In this document: in pieces, positions 22,015 through 23,051 of the stretch
How positions within the stretch are numbered: the first letter of the stretch is position 1
Layout of the letters: the number at the start of each line of letters is the position of its first letter
Assembly: GCA_003661945.1 (NCBI GenBank)
Contig: QMXC01000002.1
Span: 1-23,051, forward strand
Origin: Candidatus Bathyarchaeota archaeon
GTDB taxonomy: Archaea; Thermoproteota; Bathyarchaeia; Bathyarchaeales; UBA233
DNA: 23,051 nucleotides
Direction of reading: 5' to 3'
Made by a program: the position numbers and the translations under genes
The notes under the pieces: model-generated
Told to the model about the DNA's origin: nothing
Seen by the model: only the letters and a program-made list of their open reading frames with translations
Database searches by the model: none

Positions 22015-22821
22015 TCACGTTCCAATCTTGCTTACCGCTTCAATTCCAACAAGTTTGGTTACCACGGCTAAGGCTATAGCTGCGAATACCATACAAATAA
22101 CTGAAGCAACAAGAGTCACCGGGTGTATTTCATATTTTAACGAATTCCATATGCGGACGGGCAGAGTGATTGTTTTGCTTGTTGTTAAGAAAATCGCCAT
22201 AGTTACTTCGCCGAACGAAGTTATGAAACCGAATATCACGGCGGATATTACGCCGCTTTTCAACAGAGGCAAGGTAACCTCGACAAACGTTTGGAAAGGA
22301 TTTGCGCCTAGATCTTTAGCTGCTTCTTCGAGGGTTAAATCGTAGTTTGCAAGCGTGGCTTGCATGAGCATGTAGACAAACGCGGTAGCCCAAAGAGAAT
22401 GCGCGCCTACAACTATGTAGTAGGTCCCTCCGAGAAAAGTTCTGCCGAGCGCCATTAATATTGTAATTCCTATGAGAAGACTAGGCATTAGGTAAGGCAC
22501 GACGATCAACGTGTTAAACAGTCCCTTCAGCTTAAAGGAGTATTTTCTATACGCAAGAGCCGCCAATATTCCGCATGGAGTAGATATTAGCGTGGTTAAA
22601 GCTGCCACATAAATACTGTTCATGAACGCTGATTTCCAGTCTTCCCTAGAAAAGAAGAACTCATACCATTTCAACGAAAACTCTGAAGGTGGGAAGCGAA
22701 TATATTTTCTCGGGTCAAGAGATGAAAGAAATACTACAACTACTGGGAGAAGCATGAATAGGCATATCAAAACGCACGCCACATCCAAGAGCCTGCTTGA
22801 ATCGAACTTTAGCTTACCCAT
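22015..22821 (-). CDS. potC: ABC transporter permease, PotC-like
   Basis: In its 268 residues the first membrane helix (DVACVLICLFMLLPVVVVFLSS) begins after a short cytoplasmic N-terminus, and five further hydrophobic segments follow. The cytoplasmic EAA loop is LEEAAKDLGANPFQTFVEVTLP, the contact site for the ATPase. A LPPVVVVFLSSL-like start and FNTLIVVPYLMPSLLIG are typical of the PotC/CysW type of permease. ATG at 22821 is preceded by AAGG at about 7 bases and overlaps the end of the PotB-like gene by 13 bases, so translation is coupled. It would pair with the upstream permease to form the membrane channel of the importer. Confidence 0.9.
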   Translation of the reverse strand: MGKLKFDSSRLLDVACVLICLFMLLPVVVVFLSSLDPRKYIRFPPSEFSLKWYEFFFSREDWKSAFMNSIYVAALTTLISTPCGILAALAYRKYSFKLKGLFNTLIVVPYLMPSLLIGITILMALGRTFLGGTYYIVVGAHSLWATAFVYMLMQATLANYDLTLEEAAKDLGANPFQTFVEVTLPLLKSGVISAVIFGFITSFGEVTMAIFLTTSKTITLPVRIWNSLKYEIHPVTLVASVICMVFAAIALAVVTKLVGIEAVSKIGT

Positions 22822-23051
22822 CGCGTAGCCTTCTCCCTAACCTTGTTGGAAACAAGCATAGCCACAACGGTTATTCCCGCCAAAACTAGGCTCATAACAG
22901 CTCCATAAGGCCAGTTCAACGTATTCAAAATTTGTCTACTTATTTCGATGCCGAAGGTTCTCTCAGAAGGAGAACCTAGAATCGATGGGATTACAAAGGA
23001 ACTCATGGTCCATATGAAGGAAAACATGGCTCCAGTGATTATTCCCGGCAT
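22809..23051 (-). CDS. potB: ABC transporter permease, PotB-like (5' end outside the window)
   Basis: This gives 80 C-terminal residues; the frame is open to the window edge and the start is not visible. The fragment has the end of a transmembrane helix (GIITGAMFSFIWTMSSFVIPSILG), a cytoplasmic loop (SPSERTFGIEISRQIL), and a last helix (YGAVMSLVLAGITVVAMLVSNKV), as in PotB-type permeases. The substrate-binding protein (PotD-like) is not in the window and would be expected upstream. Confidence 0.82.
   Translation of the reverse strand: MPGIITGAMFSFIWTMSSFVIPSILGSPSERTFGIEISRQILNTLNWPYGAVMSLVLAGITVVAMLVSNKVREKATRWVS

Noticed and set aside
1..23051. CRISPR arrays, insertion sequences or prophage genes
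   Set aside because: No regularly spaced repeats, transposase, integrase or phage structural motif was seen in either strand.

Overview
The window reads as a piece of an archaeal chromosome, most likely a Thermoproteota/Bathyarchaeia-type lineage (lineage is inference). The pointers are an archaeal Taw1 wyosine synthase, an archaeal translin-family protein, KorDABC, HdrA-type flavoproteins, a stand-alone MtrH-like methyltransferase, TATA-type promoters, TrmB and PadR regulators, and frequent TTG starts. All three stop codons are used freely (TAG ends 8 of the 25 genes whose stop is visible). Coding is dense: no stretch above about 200 bases lacks a gene, and I saw no insertion sequence, CRISPR array or prophage.

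Layout. 1-2087: the 5' end of a membrane cation exchanger, a TrmB-type regulator, and a divergent PadR-type regulator that shares a palindromic intergenic region with it. 2284-3747: tRNA-Leu(GAG), Taw1 and a 64-residue protein. 3870-5882: an overlapping operon of translin-family protein, endonuclease V and HD-domain phosphohydrolase, met tail to tail by an MJ0936-like phosphodiesterase. 6430-13155: a six-gene minus-strand redox operon in the order HdrC-GltD fusion, HdrA-MvhD fusion, KorD, KorA, KorB, KorC. 13334-16293: MoaE (divergent from the redox operon across a long inverted repeat), a class II (GlpX-type) FBPase, a low-molecular-weight phosphatase, a DUF4342 protein and a MarC-family membrane protein. 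16398-16482: tRNA-Ser(GCT). 16558-20912: a methyl-transfer module of RACo-like corrinoid activator, MtrH-like methyltransferase and MttB-family methyltransferase without an in-frame amber codon. 20914-23051: a spermidine/putrescine-type ABC transporter (ATPase, PotC-like and truncated PotB-like permeases), converging on the MttB gene.

How the parts work together. The redox operon looks like a soluble electron-transfer complex that could link a 2-oxoacid:ferredoxin oxidoreductase to NAD(P)(H) through flavin-based bifurcation or confurcation. It has no HdrB, hydrogenase or formate dehydrogenase subunit in the window. The methyl module would take a methyl group from a quaternary or tertiary amine (MttB), pass it through a corrinoid protein encoded elsewhere and kept active by the RACo-like protein, and hand it to a tetrahydropterin via MtrH. 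The neighbouring transporter could import the substrate. These two modules are the most interesting content; the translin/endonuclease V/HD operon and a sharp reversal of third-codon-position composition inside two genes next to tRNAs are also unusual.
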